In this document: in pieces, positions 40,010 to 50,357 of the stretch
How the letters are laid out: the number at the start of each line of letters is the position of its first letter
How positions within the stretch are numbered: the stretch's first letter is position 1
Origin: Acidobacteriota bacterium
Lineage (GTDB): Bacteria; Acidobacteriota; Holophagae; Holophagales; Holophagaceae
Reading direction: 5' to 3'
NCBI GenBank assembly: GCA_016195985.1
Contig: JACPYP010000020.1
Span: 1-64,000 of the forward strand
Length of the DNA: 64,000 nt
The notes under the pieces: model-generated
Told to the model about the DNA's origin: nothing
Databases searched by the model: none
What the model saw: only the letters and a program-made list of their open reading frames with translations
Program-made: the position numbers and the translations under genes

Positions 40010-40603
40010 ATGTCGCTTCTCGATTCCTCCCGCAGCATCCTGGTGCTCATCGATTTCCAGGGCAAGCTCGTGCACATGGTGCACCGGCCCGCCATGGTGC
40101 TGGAAACCGCCCGCCGCCTCATGCGCCTGGCTGATCTGTTCGCCGTGCCCGTGGTGCTGACCGAACAGTATCCCAAGGGCATCGGCCCCACGGAGGAGGG
40201 CCTGAAGGCCCTCTACGACGGCCTCAGCACGCCCAAATACTTCCTGGAGAAGACCGCCTTCGGATGCTGCGGCGACGCGGGGTTCGAGGGCCTGCTCCAG
40301 CAGGCGCGGCCGGGGCTCCCGGCGGAAAAACGCCAGGTGGTCATCGCCGGCATCGAGGCCCATGTGTGCGTCATGCAGACGGTGCTGGAGCTGCTGGCTT
40401 CGGGCCACGAGGTGCACCTCTGCTGGGACGGCATCAGCGGCCGGGGCGAGGAGTACCGCCGCCACGCCATGGAACGCATGGCCGCCGCCGGGGCCGTCAT
40501 CACCAACCACGAATCCGTGGCCTTCGAGTGGGCCCGCGACAAGAACCATCCCCAGTTCAAGGCGCTTTCGGCGCTAATGAAGGAAGGCCAGCCCCAGGGC
40601 TAG
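40010..40603 (+). CDS. Isochorismatase-like cysteine hydrolase
   Basis: 197 residues. The three catalytic positions are visible: Asp in LIDFQGKL, a Lys in the TAFGCCG/EKTAF region, and the nucleophile Cys120 in GIEAHVCVMQT. This subgroup (YcaC-like/isochorismatase domain family) hydrolyses small amides or vinyl ethers; the substrate is unknown. GGAG precedes the ATG. It is divergent from the tricorn gene across a 119-base intergenic region that contains an AT-rich TTATAT patch next to the tricorn start. It ends seven bases from the convergent kinase gene. Confidence 0.85.
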   Translation: MSLLDSSRSILVLIDFQGKLVHMVHRPAMVLETARRLMRLADLFAVPVVLTEQYPKGIGPTEEGLKALYDGLSTPKYFLEKTAFGCCGDAGFEGLLQQARPGLPAEKRQVVIAGIEAHVCVMQTVLELLASGHEVHLCWDGISGRGEEYRRHAMERMAAAGAVITNHESVAFEWARDKNHPQFKALSALMKEGQPQG

Positions 40604-40610
40604 CTAGGGC

Positions 40611-42728
<2,118 letters not shown>

Positions 42729-42903
42729 CCACTCGCTCCCGGCCATCCTTTCGGCCAAAGGGAGGGCGACCTTGTGTCTGGGCCCGGGGTCTCGCGCCGT
42801 CCTCCATGGCATCCGTTGCCGGGGGCGGCCTGCCGCCTCCATGATGGACGTGGGCCGATGAACCGGCATCAGGCCCCGGCGCCGCCGCCCAACGAGGAGC
42901 CCC

Positions 42904-43509
42904 ATGCCACGCATCCACGGCCGCGCCGTCCCCGCCCTGTTTCCCGAGCAGGGCCCCGTGTCGGCCATGCTCTTCGGGGAAGCGCCAGGGCCTCGCGGCG
43001 CCGATCAGTCGGGCCTCCCCTTCTGGGGAGATGGCGCGGGCATCACGGTCTACCGGGCCCTGGCCGCCACGGGCCGGGCCGATGTGCCGGAAGCCGCCTG
43101 GGAGGATTGGGACGGCGGACGTTTCCGCGCCCTGGGCCTCGTTCCGAGGCTGCGCGGCACGGCCCTCAGCAACGCCTATCCTGCCTGCCCCACCAAGGAT
43201 GGCGAGCATTTCCACGCCCCTTCCAACCGCGACCTGACGGCCCCCGCCAACCTGTCCCGCCTGTCCGAGGAACTGGGTCGGGCCATGGTGGGCCGGACCT
43301 CGCCGCTGCGGGTCATCGCCTTCGGCAAGCGCGCCGAGTGGGTGCTGAGCCGCCTGCCCGAGGCCGGAGCCTTCGAGCTGCACGCCCTGCCCCACCCCAG
43401 CGCCCAGGGCCTGCTCCAGGGCGCGCCGAACCGCGGCAAGGGGTTGAAACTGGAGGGTCTGAGGGCCGCCTGGCAGAAGCGGCTGGTGGATCTGCTGGAC
43501 ACGCGATGA
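42904..43509 (+). CDS. Uracil-DNA glycosylase superfamily protein
   Basis: 201 residues. Motif A reads GEAPGPRG...[10 protein letters not shown], close to family 4/5 UDGs. The C-terminal motif is PHPSAQG (the HPS loop that inserts into DNA). The [4Fe-4S] cysteines of family 4/5 enzymes are absent: there is only one cysteine (YPACPTK). It is probably a glycosylase on uracil or another deaminated base, but it may belong to a poorly studied UDG branch. GAGGAG before ATG 42904. It is an apparent single gene, divergent from the kinase. Confidence 0.75.
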   Translation: MPRIHGRAVPALFPEQGPVSAMLFGEAPGPRGADQSGLPFWGDGAGITVYRALAATGRADVPEAAWEDWDGGRFRALGLVPRLRGTALSNAYPACPTKDGEHFHAPSNRDLTAPANLSRLSEELGRAMVGRTSPLRVIAFGKRAEWVLSRLPEAGAFELHALPHPSAQGLLQGAPNRGKGLKLEGLRAAWQKRLVDLLDTR

Positions 43510-43526
43510 ACGGGGGCAGGGGCCCC

Positions 43527-43568
43527 CTTAACAATTCTTAACCTATGGATCCCTTGCCCATCCCTTAA
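43527..43568 (+). promoter_or_regulatory. Direct repeats before the M16 peptidase gene
   Basis: CTTAAC occurs twice with a ten-base period (43527-43532, 43537-43542), and CTTAAG follows near 43563. A direct repeat of one helical turn before a gene is operator-like. The regulator is unknown, and no clear -35/-10 pair was assigned. Confidence 0.3.
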
Positions 43569-43614
43569 GCTGAGGGCCACCCCCCCGAGGGATCTTTCAC
43601 AGTTTGGAGGCACC

Positions 43615-46434
43615 ATGCCCTTCTCCCGTCGATTCACGCTGCCCCTGTGCGGGGCCCTGGCCTTCGCGCTGGTGGCAGGAGAGGCCTCCAAGCCTGCGAC
43701 CACGCCGGCCGCGAAAGTCGCCTCCAAGGGCAAGGCCGCCAAGCCCGCCGCGGCCCTGGCAGCCCCGGTGAAGGGCCCCTCGGTGGAAGGCATCACGGAA
43801 TACCGCCTGGCCAATGGCCTGCGGGTGCTTCTCTTCCCCGATCCCAGCAAGCCCACCATCACCACCAACATCACCTACCTCGTGGGCAGCCGCCATGAGA
43901 ACTACGGCGAGACGGGCATGGCCCACCTGCTGGAGCACATGGTCTTCAAGGGCACCCCGGACCATCCGAACGTGCCCAAGCTGCTGAACGAGCTGGGCGG
44001 CGATTTCAACGGCACCACCTTCCTCGACCGCACCAACTACTACATCTCCTTCCCCGCCACGGAAGAGAATCTGGCCAAGGCCCTCGATCTCGAGGCCGAC
44101 CGCATGCAGAACAGCAACTTCACGGCCAAGACGCTGTGGGGCGAGGACGGCAAGAGCGGCGAGATGACCGTGGTGCGCAACGAATTCGAGAACGGCGAGA
44201 ACAACCCGATCCGGGTCTCCCTGCAGCGCATCCAGTCCGTGGCCTTCGACTGGCACAACTACGGCAAGTCCACCATCGGAGCCCGCACGGACATCGAGAA
44301 GGTGAACGTGGAGCACCTCCGCGCCTTCTACCACCGCTACTACGCGCCCGACAACGCCATCCTCGTGGTGGCGGGGAAATTCGATGAGGCCAAGACCCTC
44401 GAGCGCATCAACCGGACCTTCGGCCCCCTGAAGAACCCGGCGCGTTCCCTGGAACCCACCTACACGCTGGACCCCATCCAGGACGGCGAGCGCAGCGTCA
44501 CCATCCGCCGCGTGGGCGGGACCCCCCTGCTCATGGCCGGCTACCACGTGGGTCCTGGCTTCGCCGCCAGCCGCACGCAGCTGGACCTGGCCGCCTCCAT
44601 CCTCGCGGATGCGCCCGGGGGCCGGTTGTACAAGGCCCTGGTGGAAACCAAGCTGGCGGCCCAGGTCTTCCCCATCGGGTTCACGACCTACGAACCCGGC
44701 CTGCTGATGTTCGGCGTGATGCTGCCCAAGGATGGCGATGTCGAGAAGGCCCGCCAGGTGCTGCTGGCCGAGCTGGAGGGACTGAAGGACAAACCCTTCA
44801 CCGCGGTGGAACTGGAGCGGGCCCAGGCCAAGGTCCGCAAGGCCGTGGACCAGACCTTCTCCGACACCAAGACCCTCGCCGTGGCCCTCAGCGACAGCAT
44901 GGCCGCCGGGGACTGGCGCCATCTCTTCTTCGACCGGGACTGGGCCCTGGCCGCCAAGCTGGACCAGGTGCAGGCCGCCGCCGTGAACGCCTTCAAGACC
45001 AGCAACCGCACCCTGGCCCAGTACATCCCCACGGAGAGCCCCGACCGCACGGACATCCCCGCCGCGGAAGACATCGCCTCCCTGGTGAAGGGCTACACCG
45101 GCAAAGCGGTCATGGCCCAGGGCGAGAGCTTTGACGCCAGCCCCGAGAACGTGGATGCCCGCACTCAGCGCTTCACCGCCGCCAACGGGCTGAAGGGCGC
45201 CCTCCTCTCCAGGAAGACCAAGGGCGCCATGGTGGCCGCGCAGATCACGCTGCGCTTCGGCCGCGAGGCCGACCTGATGGACAAGAAGTCCGTGCCCGGC
45301 ATGGCGGGCGCCATGCTCATGCGCGGCACGACCAAGCACAGCCGCCAGGAACTGAGCGATGCCTTCGACAAGATGCGCGCCCAGGTTTCCGTCAGCGGCA
45401 CGGCGACGTCCGCCACGGCCAACCTCACGGTGCCCCGCGAGAACCTGGCGGCGGCCCTCAAGCTCGTAGCCGAGGTGCTGCGCGAGCCGGCCTTCCCCGC
45501 CGTCGAGCTGGAAACCCTGGTGAAGCAGCAGGCCACCGGCATTGAAGCCCAGCGCAACGAACCCCAGGCCAAGGCCATGGAGTTCGTGGGCCAGGCCTTC
45601 GAGGCCTACCCGGCAGGCCACCCCTCCGCCTACCGCGGGCCCGACGCCCGCCTGGAGGAGCTCAAGGCCCTCAAGGTCGAAGACCTCAAGGCCTTCCACG
45701 AAACCTTCTACGGGGCCAACCACGCCAGCTTCACCGCCTCCGGCGATTTCGACGCCGCCGAAACCCGGAAACTGGTGGAGGAGGCCTTCGGTTCCTGGTC
45801 CTCCAAGGCCGCCTATGAACGCATTCCGGGCCGCCTGAAGGTGCCCTCCCCCGCGAACAAGGCCATCGAGACGCCCGACAAGAAGGGCGCCTTCTTCATG
45901 GCCCAGGTCCGGTGGGCCATGAAGGACACCGATGCGGACTACCCCGCCTTCCTCATGGCGAACCAGATCCTGGGTGGAGGCGCTCTCAAGAGCCGCCTCG
46001 CCGACCGGCTGCGGCAGAAGGAAGGCTTCAGCTACGGCGCGGGTTCCTTCGCCAGCGTCAATCCCCTGGACCCCCTCGCCATCTGGCAGGCCTACGCCAT
46101 CTACGCCCCGGAAAACGCCGCCAAGCTGGAAGCGGCCTTCAATGACGAAATCCAGAAGGCCCTGAAGGACGGGTTCACCCAGGAGGAGTTGGCCTTCGCC
46201 CGCACCAGCTGGCTGCAGGGCGAGAAGACGGACCGCCAGGAGGACCGCGCCATCGCATCCTGGCTGAGCCGGAGCCTCTACCTGGGCCGGTCCGTGCGCT
46301 TTGAAGCGGAACTGGAAGCCAAGGTGGCCGCCCTCAAGCTCGAAGAGGTCAATGCCGCCCTCCGCAAGTACCTCCACCCGGAAGCCTTCGTGGTGGTCAA
46401 GGCCGGCGACTTCGCCAAGTCCGCCAAGAAGTAG
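43615..46434 (+). CDS. M16 family zinc metallopeptidase, two-module
   Basis: 939 residues with a signal peptide (about 1-22, ending FALVAG) and an Ala/Lys-rich linker. The first M16 module (about 60-470) has the inverted zinc motif HLLEH (104-108) and the downstream Glu in VVRNEFENGEN. The second module (about 510-935) lacks the zinc motif but keeps the fold, as in pitrilysin and PqqL-like periplasmic peptidases. It probably degrades peptides in the periplasm. GGAGG stands before the ATG. A strong terminator follows 16 bases after the stop. Confidence 0.94.
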   Translation: MPFSRRFTLPLCGALAFALVAGEASKPATTPAAKVASKGKAAKPAAALAAPVKGPSVEGITEYRLANGLRVLLFPDPSKPTITTNITYLVGSRHENYGETGMAHLLEHMVFKGTPDHPNVPKLLNELGGDFNGTTFLDRTNYYISFPATEENLAKALDLEADRMQNSNFTAKTLWGEDGKSGEMTVVRNEFENGENNPIRVSLQRIQSVAFDWHNYGKSTIGARTDIEKVNVEHLRAFYHRYYAPDNAILVVAGKFDEAKTLERINRTFGPLKNPARSLEPTYTLDPIQDGERSVTIRRVGGTPLLMAGYHVGPGFAASRTQLDLAASILADAPGGRLYKALVETKLAAQVFPIGFTTYEPGLLMFGVMLPKDGDVEKARQVLLAELEGLKDKPFTAVELERAQAKVRKAVDQTFSDTKTLAVALSDSMAAGDWRHLFFDRDWALAAKLDQVQAAAVNAFKTSNRTLAQYIPTESPDRTDIPAAEDIASLVKGYTGKAVMAQGESFDASPENVDARTQRFTAANGLKGALLSRKTKGAMVAAQITLRFGREADLMDKKSVPGMAGAMLMRGTTKHSRQELSDAFDKMRAQVSVSGTATSATANLTVPRENLAAALKLVAEVLREPAFPAVELETLVKQQATGIEAQRNEPQAKAMEFVGQAFEAYPAGHPSAYRGPDARLEELKALKVEDLKAFHETFYGANHASFTASGDFDAAETRKLVEEAFGSWSSKAAYERIPGRLKVPSPANKAIETPDKKGAFFMAQVRWAMKDTDADYPAFLMANQILGGGALKSRLADRLRQKEGFSYGAGSFASVNPLDPLAIWQAYAIYAPENAAKLEAAFNDEIQKALKDGFTQEELAFARTSWLQGEKTDRQEDRAIASWLSRSLYLGRSVRFEAELEAKVAALKLEEVNAALRKYLHPEAFVVVKAGDFAKSAKK

Positions 46435-46450
46435 TTCCAGCGAGGCAAAA

Positions 46451-46481
46451 AGGGAGCGGCCCAGGGCCGCTCCCTTTTTTT
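46451..46481 (+). terminator. Strong intrinsic terminator after the M16 gene
   Basis: An 11-bp stem (46451-46461 and 46465-46475) with a CAG loop is preceded by an A-run and followed by TTTTTT. Confidence 0.92.
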
Positions 46482-46567
46482 GGCTAGGGAACGCAGGCGT
46501 TCCGTGTTCTGCTGGTTGTCCGCTTGGCGTTGATCAGGGACGCGGGGCGATGATGGAGGGCGTCGCC

Positions 46568-48139
46568 ATGGCACGCATCGAACGGGAATGGCAGGCGGAA
46601 CATGAGAGCGCCGCATTGGCTTCGGAACTGCACCGGGTGATGGTGATCAGCCACCGCCAGGCCAAGGGCTTCATCGATTGCAGCTGCGTCACGGTCAATG
46701 GCGAGATCGTGCAGAAGCACGGCCATCGCCTGAAGACGGGGGACGCCATCAAGGTTTCCTTCGACCCCGAGCAGACCTACGAGGTGCTGCCGCCCGCCCG
46801 CAAGCTGCAAGCCGGCCCCTTCGAAACGCTCTGGGAAGACACCCACCTGCTGTTCGTCTTCAAGCCCGCCGGGCTGCTCACGGTGCCCACCGAACAGGCC
46901 GGCGAGGCCAGCCTGGCTGAGGCCATCACCGAATCCTACCGGCGGCGCGGTTTCAAGCGGTTCCAACTCTACATCGTGCACCGTCTCGACCGCTTCACCA
47001 GCGGCGTGCTGGTCTTCGCCAAAACCCCCGAGGCCCTGCACGGCCTCAAGAAGCACTTCGAGCTGCACCGCCTCCAGCGCGTCTACTTCGCCGTTCTCGT
47101 GGGCGAACTGCCCGAGAACAGCGGCACCCTGGCCGGCCACCTCATCGAGCATGCCAAGTCCCTGAAGATGTCCGTAGCCACGGCCCGCAAGGGGCCTGGC
47201 GGCGGCAAGCGCATGCCCGCGGGCGCCAAGGAGGCCGTGACCCATTACCGCGTCATCGAGCGGCTGCCGGGCCACACCGTGGTGGAGGTCAAGCTTGAGA
47301 CCGGCCGCCGCAACCAGATCCGGGTGCAGTTCGCGGACCGCGGCTTCCCCCTGCTGGGCGACCAGGTCTACGGCACGGAGAGCCCTCTGCTTGACCGTCA
47401 GGCCCTGCACGCCGAATTGCTGGGTTTCAAACATCCCGTCACCGAGGAACAGGTCACGGTGACGGCCCCCATGCCCGCGGACATGGAGGCCGCCCTCAAA
47501 GCCCTGCGCAATCAAGCACGCATCCAGCGGGCCGCCTCCGGCGCCAAGGGCGAGGAGGGCATCTTCCGGCCCGCCGAAAGCTGGGATCACAAGCTCAAGC
47601 GCGTGGCCCGCGCCAAGCGCTACGAGGATCGTGATGAAGCCCCGGCACGACCCGCTGGACGATCCACGGACCGAGCGACGGCCCCGCGCCGTGAGGACAG
47701 CGGCGAACGGCCCCGGCGCGGTTTCGGCGCCACGGACCGCCCTGCTCGTCCCCGTTCCGAGGTCCGCGACGAGCGGCCCCGCCGCAGCTCCGCCCCTTCC
47801 GAGCGCCCCGCACGCCCCCGGCGCGAGGACGGCGAGGCCCGCCCCCGCGCTGCCTTCAACCGCGAGGACCGTCCCGCCCGTCCCCGTTCCGAAGGCCCTG
47901 ACGAGCGGCCCCGCCGCAGCTTCGGCGCCTCCGAGCGCCCCGCACGCCCCCGCCGCGAGGACGGCGAGGCCCGCCCCCGCGCTGCCTTCAACCGCGGGGA
48001 CCGCCCGGCCCGTCCCCGTTCCGAAGGCCCTGACGAGCGGCCCCGCCGCAACTCCGGCGCTGCCGGCCGACCCGCTGGTCCACGCCGGGAGGGCCCCAGC
48101 GGCCGACCCGGGACCAAGGGGAAACCCCGGAAACCCTGA
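46568..48139 (+). CDS. RluA-family pseudouridine synthase with S4 domain and repetitive basic tail
   Basis: 523 residues. An S4 RNA-binding domain (about 15-75, VTVNGEIV...GD) and the RluA catalytic core with HRLDRFTSG (catalytic Asp141) isomerise uridines in rRNA or tRNA. From about residue 355 the protein is a disordered Arg/Pro-rich tail. It consists of two near-perfect 44-residue repeats plus a degenerate third, with recurring RPARPR and DERPRR phrases. Basic tails on RNA enzymes usually bind rRNA. GGAGGG (46555-46560) selects ATG 46568; the long upstream frame overlapping the terminator was rejected. The target site cannot be predicted. Confidence 0.9.
   Translation: MARIEREWQAEHESAALASELHRVMVISHRQAKGFIDCSCVTVNGEIVQKHGHRLKTGDAIKVSFDPEQTYEVLPPARKLQAGPFETLWEDTHLLFVFKPAGLLTVPTEQAGEASLAEAITESYRRRGFKRFQLYIVHRLDRFTSGVLVFAKTPEALHGLKKHFELHRLQRVYFAVLVGELPENSGTLAGHLIEHAKSLKMSVATARKGPGGGKRMPAGAKEAVTHYRVIERLPGHTVVEVKLETGRRNQIRVQFADRGFPLLGDQVYGTESPLLDRQALHAELLGFKHPVTEEQVTVTAPMPADMEAALKALRNQARIQRAASGAKGEEGIFRPAESWDHKLKRVARAKRYEDRDEAPARPAGRSTDRATAPRREDSGERPRRGFGATDRPARPRSEVRDERPRRSSAPSERPARPRREDGEARPRAAFNREDRPARPRSEGPDERPRRSFGASERPARPRREDGEARPRAAFNRGDRPARPRSEGPDERPRRNSGAAGRPAGPRREGPSGRPGTKGKPRKP
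47804..48067 (+). repeat. Tandem 132-base coding repeat in the pseudouridine synthase tail
   Basis: Two consecutive 132-base units begin at 47804 and 47936 with the same CGCCCCGCACGCCC start and are nearly identical. A shorter, more diverged unit precedes them at about 47700-47803. The unit length is a multiple of three, so copy number can change without breaking the frame. Confidence 0.85.
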
Positions 48140-48225
48140 CGGGCACCCCCTTCGGCGGTCCGTGCACTGGGCCCCACGCTCATATCCATGAGACCTTTCC
48201 CCAGCACTTGCGACATCCTGTTGCC

Positions 48226-48675
48226 ATGGCCGCCCCACTTGGTTTCCTGCTCGCATCGCTCCTGACCGCCCAGGTGGAGCCAGCCCTTCAGCCCACCCTC
48301 GACCTCCGGACGGAACTTGGATCGGATTCCGCCTCGCGGATCCAGCTGGCGCCCCGGGGCTGCTTTGAGGGTCTGATCCTCGGCGCGGCGGCCCGCCCGA
48401 CGACCACGGGACGTACGGGCCAGGCCACCGTGGAGGTATGGGACCTCCTCCCACCGGCTTCGCCCCGGCGCGAGGCCTTCGCCCTCTACCTGACGTCCTT
48501 GCGCGAACGGCTCTCCAAGGCCTGGCTGGCGCCACCGCCCAGCCACGGGTTCATCGAGCTGGGCGAGATCATGCTCAACGATCCCAGTTCGCCCCAGAAG
48601 CTGGATCTCACCAAGGTGAAATCCCTGCAGGATCGCTTCAACCCACTGCCTCCCAACGGATCGCCGGTGAAGTGA
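48226..48675 (+). CDS. Secreted protein of unknown function, paralogue A
   Basis: 149 residues with a signal peptide-like N-terminus (MAAPLGFLLASLLTAQVEP). I do not recognise the family. It is clearly related to the next gene: both have LGSD-x-A-x-x-IQL-x-P-x-G near the N-terminus, ATVEVWD in the middle, PPSHG, and an identical type of C-terminus (SLQ-x-RFN-x-LPPNGSPV). ATG 48226 gives the cleanest signal peptide; no Shine-Dalgarno is visible, and TTG 48208 is an alternative start. The GTGGAG motif-like context gives no clue to function. Confidence 0.6.
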   Translation: MAAPLGFLLASLLTAQVEPALQPTLDLRTELGSDSASRIQLAPRGCFEGLILGAAARPTTTGRTGQATVEVWDLLPPASPRREAFALYLTSLRERLSKAWLAPPPSHGFIELGEIMLNDPSSPQKLDLTKVKSLQDRFNPLPPNGSPVK

Positions 48676-48718
48676 GCCGGGGCCGGAACCCGGCCCGGAT
48701 CCACAACATCCCTATTCC

Positions 48719-49198
48719 ATGCACCCACTTCCCTGGCTCCTGGCACCGGTCTTCCTGGCCGCGCAGGGGCCCAGCGCAGAGGCTCTGGCCCTTGGAGGGC
48801 GGCCCCCGCTGGGTTCCGACCCTGCGGCTCAGATCCAGCTGGTACCCACTGGAAGCTGGGCCGGACTGATGCTGAGCGTCACCGCCAAACCCGCCCTCGC
48901 CCCGCCGCCCCGTCGCCGCCGGATGGCCGAGGCCACGGTGGAGGTCTGGGATGTGGCCTTCCGGGAAACCCCAAGGCAGGAGACCTTCCGCCTGTTCCGC
49001 GAGGCGCTGCTCCAAAGCATCCGGGGCATCTGGCGCTTCGCTCCGCCCTCGCACGGACGCATCGATGCCGGCATCCGGGCCGGGAACGGCAGTGGAACCG
49101 GAACGGATGTCGCCATGGTCCAGTCCCTGCAGCAGCGATTCAATTCGCTTCCGCCCAACGGCTCGCCCGTGGCACCGGGCGCCACCAGCTACAGGTGA
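48719..49198 (+). CDS. Secreted protein of unknown function, paralogue B
   Basis: 159 residues with a signal peptide (MHPLPWLLAPVFLAAQG). Shares LGSDPAAQIQLVPTGSW, ATVEVWDV, the PR-x-E-x-F-x-LFR helix, PPSHGRI and SLQQRFNSLPPNGSPV with paralogue A, so the pair arose by tandem duplication. It differs by an Arg-rich insert (PPPRRRR) and a Gly/Thr-rich stretch. No cysteines, no known domain. No Shine-Dalgarno is seen. The 3' end overlaps the convergent dehydratase gene by ten bases. Confidence 0.6.
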   Translation: MHPLPWLLAPVFLAAQGPSAEALALGGRPPLGSDPAAQIQLVPTGSWAGLMLSVTAKPALAPPPRRRRMAEATVEVWDVAFRETPRQETFRLFREALLQSIRGIWRFAPPSHGRIDAGIRAGNGSGTGTDVAMVQSLQQRFNSLPPNGSPVAPGATSYR

Positions 49199-49497
49199 TC
49201 CATGTAGAGCCGGTCGAGGGCCTCGGCCAGGTCCAGGTCCCGCTGGGTGATGCCCTGGCTCACATGGGTCATGAGCACCGCCACCACCCACCGGTAGCCC
49301 AGGGTGAGGTCCGGATGATGATTCACGCGCTCCGCATGTTCGGCGGCGGCCACCACGAAGCCGAGGCCCCGCGGGTAGGCGGAGAACACATAGCGCCGCC
49401 GCAGCGTCAGGCCATGTGAATCGCCCTGAGCCACCCAATCGGGATGGCGTTCCAGAAAGGCCTCCATGGCCTCAGGGCTGACCAGATCCTTGGACAT
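49189..49497 (-). CDS. phhB: Pterin-4a-carbinolamine dehydratase
   Basis: 102 residues, a full-length PCD/DCoH. The family motif is in AERVNHHPDLTLGYRWV, with the conserved His-His-Pro, and the C-terminal GITQRDLDLAEALD helix is present. It dehydrates 4a-hydroxytetrahydrobiopterin (or the folate analogue) after aromatic amino acid hydroxylation; in many bacteria it supports PhhA, which is not in this window. hppD, another tyrosine pathway gene, is about 12 kb away. Start is ATG 49497 with a GGGGGA site. Confidence 0.85.
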   Translation of the reverse strand: MSKDLVSPEAMEAFLERHPDWVAQGDSHGLTLRRRYVFSAYPRGLGFVVAAAEHAERVNHHPDLTLGYRWVVAVLMTHVSQGITQRDLDLAEALDRLYMDHL

Positions 49498-49598
49498 GCT
49501 TTCCCCCCTGGTGCATCCTAGGAGGTTGTCCAAGTAATCGATAGGGGCCCCCACCCATCATGTGGACAGCCTCCTAGCTGTTGTCTTCGAGTCGCGCC

Positions 49599-50357
49599 AT
49601 GCCCTTCAATCAGCCCCCCCTGCTCGGCCGCATCGCCTTCGTCACCGGATCTTCCCGGGGCATCGGGCGGGCCATCGCCGTGGAGCTGGGCCGTTGGGGC
49701 GCCGATGTGGTGGTCCACGCCCAGAAGAGCCTGGACTTGGCCGAAGCCGTGGCGGCGGAGGTCCGCGGGCTGGGGCGGCGCTCCGTGGCCGTGCTGGCGG
49801 ATGTGCGGGTGAAGGCTGAACTGGAGGCCGCGGCGGACCGGGTGAAGGCGGAGCTGGGGCCGGTGGACATCCTGGTGAACAACGTGGGCACCCGGAAGGA
49901 CGGCCCCTTCATCCTCATGGGCGACGAGAAGTGGGAGGAGGTCATGAACGTGAATCTCCGCGGCACCGTCTACGCCACCAAGGCCTTCGTGAGGGGCATG
50001 ATGAACCGGAAATGGGGGCGCATCGTCAACATCGTGAGTCCCACCGGCATCATCGGCCAGGCAGGCCAGACCAACTACGGGGCCAGCAAGGGCGCCATCA
50101 TCGCCCTCACCAAGAGCCTGGCCCGGGAGATGGCTCCCTTCGGCGTGCTGGTGAATGCCGTGAACCCGGGCCTGATCCACACGGAGCTCACGCAGGATGT
50201 GCCGGAGGAGAAGCGCCGCGAGATGCTGGCCCCGACCATCCTCAAGCGGGAAGGCGAGCCCGAAGAGGTGGCGGGCGTGGTGGCTTTCCTCTGCTCCGAC
50301 TGGGCCAGCTACATGAGCGGCCAGATCATCAATGTGGACGGGGGGTTGTGCCCTTAA
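49599..50357 (+). CDS. SDR family oxidoreductase (FabG-like)
   Basis: 252 residues. Cofactor motif TGSSRGIGRAIA, then NNVGTRKDGP in place of NNAG. The catalytic site is IVSPTGIIGQ with Tyr/Lys in TNYGASKGA, and the end is GQIINVDGGLCP. The substitution and length fit 3-oxoacyl-ACP reductase-like or polyketide ketoreductase-like SDRs. It overlaps the convergent kinase gene by four bases at the 3' end. The start ATG 49599 is chosen from family alignment; the frame continues upstream to 49581, and the Shine-Dalgarno is weak. Confidence 0.85.
   Translation: MPFNQPPLLGRIAFVTGSSRGIGRAIAVELGRWGADVVVHAQKSLDLAEAVAAEVRGLGRRSVAVLADVRVKAELEAAADRVKAELGPVDILVNNVGTRKDGPFILMGDEKWEEVMNVNLRGTVYATKAFVRGMMNRKWGRIVNIVSPTGIIGQAGQTNYGASKGAIIALTKSLAREMAPFGVLVNAVNPGLIHTELTQDVPEEKRREMLAPTILKREGEPEEVAGVVAFLCSDWASYMSGQIINVDGGLCP

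Noticed and set aside
46301-46567. The upstream extension of the pseudouridine synthase frame
   Set aside because: It overlaps the M16 gene end and its terminator; GGAGGG points to ATG 46568.
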